From the NCBI GenBank assembly GCA_023424015.1, contig JAFAEM010000002.1:18295-82294 (forward strand): a DNA stretch of 64,000 bases, read 5' to 3'. Below the pieces are notes generated by a model. It was not told the origin of the DNA. It saw only the letters and a list, made by a program, of their open reading frames with translations, and did no database searches. The position numbers were made by a program, and so were the translations under genes. Shown piece by piece: positions 60,690 through 64,000 of the stretch; positions within the stretch are counted from its first letter, which is position 1, and every line of letters starts with the position of its first letter. The stretch comes from Bacteroidota bacterium (GTDB taxonomy: Bacteria; Bacteroidota; Bacteroidia; Chitinophagales; Chitinophagaceae).

Positions 60690-62372
60690 TTACTGGATCA
60701 AAATCCGTTGAACTCTTTTTTCGGAGCCACGAGTCAATCGAACCATATACAAGCCCCTGGCGAGGTGGAATACTGGAATATCGATCCGGCCCGTCATGCC
60801 CCGGATATCTTTTTTGATCACCAGCACTCCCGTCATGCCAAATACTTCCAATTGGTCGAACCCACCCGGAAGAAAACAGCTAATGATATTATTGCTAATG
60901 GAGGAAGGATATATAAAACTCTCTGATGACTGATTAAAAACAGTAATGGTTGGAGAATAGTCCCACCGGCCATCTTTGTTGATGGAGCGCAACCTGTAAA
61001 ATATTTTTGAATCGGAAGCAATGTCAGTGAAACGGTAATTATTAACTGTTGTAAGATTCTGCGCAGGTAGTGTACCCACTATTTCAAAATTCAAACTGTC
61101 AAGGCTACGCTCCACTTCATAATATTGAAGATCCTGCTCAACTGCCGACCAGTTTAGATCGATGATATTGTTGTGTGCAGTCGCTGTAAAATTTAATATC
61201 TGGAAAATGACTCCGGTGAGAGGCTCAAGTTTGTATACAATGCCCAATGAAAGTGAGCAGGCATAAATGGTACCATCCTGCCCTTCCCCAAAGCCGGAGA
61301 TGTTAATAGGCGTCACGCCGTTCAGTTTAATGACCTGCCAGGCATCGGCGGAATCCCTGATCACCCAATGATTGCCAGTTTCGTAGTCAGCGAAAATATA
61401 ATATCCGTAAAACCCTGGGTATTCCAGGCCGCGGTAAACAAACCCACCGGTAACCACATAACCTCCGGTAGTTCTATTGTGCGGGTATTCGAAGACAGGT
61501 GAAATATATTGGTCGGCCGCGGCACAATTATTTAAATTGTAGGCCCGGGTTCCTTCGTAACAACGCCAGCCATAGTTCAGGCCTTTGGTTTTTCCGGCTT
61601 TTGCTAAATTGATCTCTTCCCTTGCGCCCTGGCCCACGTCCGCGATCCACATATCGCCGGTTAGCCGGTCAAAACTCCATCGCCAGGGATTACGCAGACC
61701 AAGCGCCCAGATCTCGTCGGCAATGGCCGGGTTATTTATGAACGGATTGTCGGCAGGGATGCTGTAGTTTAATGGTGGACTCGGAATGTCAACATTGATA
61801 CGGAGCATTTTGCCCAGGAGGGAAGCGCCATTTTGTGCATTATTGTTGGGGTCGCCTGCGCCACCACCATCACCTGTGGCGAAATATAAATATCCATCGG
61901 GCCCGAAGGAAAGCCTGCCACCATTATGGTTAGCGGCACCGGGGTGTGGGATGGTAATGATGATTTTTTTGGAGGTCGGATTGGCAATGTTCATATCATT
62001 GCTAACCTTATAAGATGCTACTTCGATACTGCCCTGTGAATTGGTATAGTAGACAAAGAACAGACCATTCGTTTTATAGGAAGGATGAAAGGCCATGCTA
62101 AGCAGGCCACGTTCACCAGACGATGTAATTCCGTCCACCTTTAGAAAATCCGTAAGGTATTCGTACGCGTGATTAAACACTTTAATGGTGCCTTGTTTTT
62201 CCACTACAAAAAGGCGACGGGTATCATCATCGGGGCTGACTATTTCAACCGGATTTTCGAGTGAAGAGATCACTACAGTGTACCGTATGGACGCCGGTTG
62301 GGAAAAAAGGGAATAAGTAAATGCCAATAAAAAAAGCGAAAGTATCAGTATTTGAATTTTCAGTCGGTGCAT
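60690..62372 (-). CDS. Secreted PQQ-type aldose sugar dehydrogenase with type IX secretion C-terminal domain
   Basis: A 560-residue exported protein. Signal peptide (LKIQILILSLFLLAFTYSLFS), then a six-bladed sugar-dehydrogenase propeller (about 25-370): IVSPDDDTRRLFVVEKQGTIKVF, GERGLLSMAFHP, HNGGRLSFGPDGYLYFATGDGGGAGDPNNNAQ, and GLRNPWRWSFDR, matching soluble aldose sugar dehydrogenase (YliI) with PQQ. A fibronectin-like segment (about 390-480) and a C-terminal sorting domain (VFHLARGLYMVRLTRGSEKRVQRILIQ) show export by the type IX system to the surface. ATG at 62372 is chosen; a GTG 15 bases upstream is also in frame. Lower confidence that PQQ is the cofactor. Confidence 0.9.
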   Translation of the reverse strand: MHRLKIQILILSLFLLAFTYSLFSQPASIRYTVVISSLENPVEIVSPDDDTRRLFVVEKQGTIKVFNHAYEYLTDFLKVDGITSSGERGLLSMAFHPSYKTNGLFFVYYTNSQGSIEVASYKVSNDMNIANPTSKKIIITIPHPGAANHNGGRLSFGPDGYLYFATGDGGGAGDPNNNAQNGASLLGKMLRINVDIPSPPLNYSIPADNPFINNPAIADEIWALGLRNPWRWSFDRLTGDMWIADVGQGAREEINLAKAGKTKGLNYGWRCYEGTRAYNLNNCAAADQYISPVFEYPHNRTTGGYVVTGGFVYRGLEYPGFYGYYIFADYETGNHWVIRDSADAWQVIKLNGVTPINISGFGEGQDGTIYACSLSLGIVYKLEPLTGVIFQILNFTATAHNNIIDLNWSAVEQDLQYYEVERSLDSLNFEIVGTLPAQNLTTVNNYRFTDIASDSKIFYRLRSINKDGRWDYSPTITVFNQSSESFIYPSSISNNIISCFLPGGFDQLEVFGMTGVLVIKKDIRGMTGRIDIPVFHLARGLYMVRLTRGSEKRVQRILIQ

Positions 62373-62562
62373 TGGCTGCGGCTTCACCTGAATTTACGAA
62401 ATAGTTCTCTACCAGAAGCGTTAAAGGATAAAAAAAGGTTGCCAGGTGTTCGGAAGGTATAGGGTGCAGATCGTAAAATTGAAGTCAGAATTCTCCGTGC
62501 CCAAAGATCCGAATGATATTATCGATTATTTGACACATGGAATTTGCATAAACCGTCCCGAA

Positions 62563-64000
62563 GGGCAATGTCATTAAGTTAAGGATTTAATACGCAGGTT
62601 TGAAGTTTGTAAAGGTTTTAAACTTACTTTTTGACTGTGGGTTTTTTCTCTTCCGTTCAAAAGTTCGCCCCTTTCTAATGGGTATCAGTTCCTTTCGAAA
62701 ATAATCATGTAGTATTTGTAATATATTTCTGACGTTATGTGTTAGAAATAGCTGTATAAAATTCAATTTTAGTCTTCCGAAGGATTTGTTTTTATTTATT
62801 TTCATTGGATATTTTCTTCTGGAAACAGTTTTGTCTACTGTTTGCTGGGCATCCTTTATGAGTACAGAATGCAGGTTTGCCATAAAAACGGTTGCATAGA
62901 AATCTTGCTCGACTGCATTTACGTTTAACCCGCTGAACGATTCAAGCTGCATTATGTTCTTTTGTGCGGAAATGTTGGTTTCAATGCGCCATCGCATAGA
63001 ATATAGGTCTTTAAACTGACTTACTGGATGATTTTCTTCATCCCATAAATTGGTAATTAAAACTTCAGTACTACCATCCAGGTCTACTCTTACAAGCCTC
63101 ACGGTCAATGTGGTATTTTTATCGATCAGAAAACCGCTCTTCTTTAATCCCTGGATGGCAGAAGCTGTAGGCGGCCATTGGACAGTTTCTGATGCCTTTC
63201 CGCTGACAATAAACTCTTTAACAATGCAAAGTGTTTCTTTTGCCCTTATTATAAACTTCCGCTCCTTTTCTTGCCATAGATGCAAGGCTATTACCTTGTA
63301 ACAACTGAAGTTTCTATCGTAGATCAAAAGCATATCATCTTCAGTCCTGTCAACCATATCATAAGCCATATTCAGCTCCCCATATCGATATGGGCCTATT
63401 TGGGGAAGCAGTATCAACTCATTAAGCACATCGTAATAATAAAACGTTTTGGCCACTGTAAAAGGGCCCTGCTGGTTGCTTTGGCCTCCAAAATGGTTGG
63501 TAAGAGCTTCACTATTGACCAACGTTACATTAGAACCGTCGGCAGCTACTAACCTATAGCCTTTCCACCGCTTTACAGCAGTTCGATTAAGTTCATACCA
63601 CATGGTAGTCAAAAGCTTATTCCACAATAAAAAAAACAGCGGCTTCAGCTTCATCCGTTGCTGCACGAATGCGCTGACAGAGCAGGTATGACGCTGCCCG
63701 AATTCAGCAAAGAAATTATCAAGCTCGACGCTCAACGTTTTCTTACAGAGCTTTGCTATCAGAATCACAAGCCTTTCAAATGGCAACTTACGGCAGCGGA
63801 TAAAGTCATTTGGCGAAAAACGAAAATGAGCCAGGAGTTCACTGTTAGAAGAAACAACTGAAACAAAATGTTTCAATTCTCGTAAGAGTTTTACATTTGT
63901 GTCAAACATGGGATTGCAATCAGTTTTAAGTTTAGACACCTCAAAACTAATATATTGCAATCCTATTTTTATCCCCATCCTTAACTTAATGACATTGCCC
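62563..64000 (-). mobile_element. IS4-like insertion sequence, complete, 1438 bp
   Basis: Perfect 24-bp terminal inverted repeats: GGGCAATGTCATTAAGTTAA begins the left end at 62563-62586, and its exact complement is at 63977-64000, the last base of the window. One transposase gene fills the space, its stop codon touching the left repeat. The target-site duplication cannot be checked because the right flank is outside the window. Confidence 0.92.
62587..63909 (-). CDS. IS4-like DDE transposase
   Basis: A 440-residue transposase from ATG 63909. The frame is open to ATG 63978, which overlaps the terminal repeat, so the downstream start is preferred. DDE signatures: first aspartate in RLVAADGSNVTLVNSEA, second in LLIYDRNFSCYKVIALHL, and the catalytic Y-x2-R-x3-E block YSMRWRIETNISAQKNIMQLE, as in the IS4 family. 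The zinc-finger-like N terminus of other groups is absent. Coding is intact, with no frameshift, so the element may be active. Confidence 0.92.
   Translation of the reverse strand: MFDTNVKLLRELKHFVSVVSSNSELLAHFRFSPNDFIRCRKLPFERLVILIAKLCKKTLSVELDNFFAEFGQRHTCSVSAFVQQRMKLKPLFFLLWNKLLTTMWYELNRTAVKRWKGYRLVAADGSNVTLVNSEALTNHFGGQSNQQGPFTVAKTFYYYDVLNELILLPQIGPYRYGELNMAYDMVDRTEDDMLLIYDRNFSCYKVIALHLWQEKERKFIIRAKETLCIVKEFIVSGKASETVQWPPTASAIQGLKKSGFLIDKNTTLTVRLVRVDLDGSTEVLITNLWDEENHPVSQFKDLYSMRWRIETNISAQKNIMQLESFSGLNVNAVEQDFYATVFMANLHSVLIKDAQQTVDKTVSRRKYPMKINKNKSFGRLKLNFIQLFLTHNVRNILQILHDYFRKELIPIRKGRTFERKRKNPQSKSKFKTFTNFKPAY

Noticed and set aside
62423..62562. Short open plus-strand frame ended by the IS element
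   Set aside because: No start codon and no recognisable product; may be chance, so not called as a broken gene.

Overview
The window looks like chromosomal DNA of a Bacteroidota bacterium, most likely a Chitinophagaceae-type member (inference). The signs are promoter -7 boxes of the form TAnnTTTG, few Shine-Dalgarno sites, a secreted dehydrogenase ending in a type IX secretion-type C-terminal domain, ClpC-type protein quality control, a poly-HAMP hybrid kinase, and sugar genes (DUF1080, Gfo/Idh/MocA, PmoA-like) typical of that phylum. I recognised no rRNA, tRNA, prophage or CRISPR array.

Layout. 1-0.85 kb: a 53-residue membrane protein and three tandem copies of a structured non-coding element. 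0.85-7.9 kb (minus): an RND efflux operon (TetR, TolC, adaptor, pump) preceded by a second TetR gene. 8-18.2 kb: an antiporter fused to a small C-terminal domain, then a stress-defence neighbourhood: DUF417/RclC-like protein, luciferase-like monooxygenase, AhpD-like protein, DsbA/SpxH-like protein, esterase, Deg protease and catalase. The RclC-like and AhpD-like genes share an FNR-type palindrome. 18.4-21.9 kb: TRIC channel, a secreted protein of unknown function and a ring-cleaving dioxygenase. 22-25.9 kb: a secreted sugar-processing operon. 26-28.5 kb: GNAT, DinB and a beta-propeller protein. 28.7-35.2 kb: a tightly packed hexuronate operon (cytochrome c, uxaB, uxaC, kdgK, eda, MFS transporter) with no dehydratase gene. 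35.2-46.7 kb: a phosphorelay cluster of four histidine kinases and two stand-alone receivers, including a 2047-residue kinase with ten 92-residue dual-HAMP units; none has a DNA-binding output domain. 46.9-62.4 kb: mostly housekeeping genes (L,D-transpeptidase, accA, dapA, esterase, rnz, STAS protein, clpC, cmk, FKBP, thioesterase, exonuclease/GIY-YIG fusion, rRNA-type methyltransferase, PQQ sugar dehydrogenase). 62.56-64.0 kb: a complete IS4-like element whose right inverted repeat ends on the last base of the window.

The most unusual non-coding structure is a set of six short-period repeat arrays (AGCTCGN-type and YATCCAR heptamers, RAATTTGA octamers). Every one begins within about 12 bases of a stop codon, and four of the six lie between convergent genes. 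The second is the tandem structured element at 0.23-0.80 kb, where sequence changes between copies keep two stems paired (through G-U wobbles) only if the RNA is read from the minus strand.
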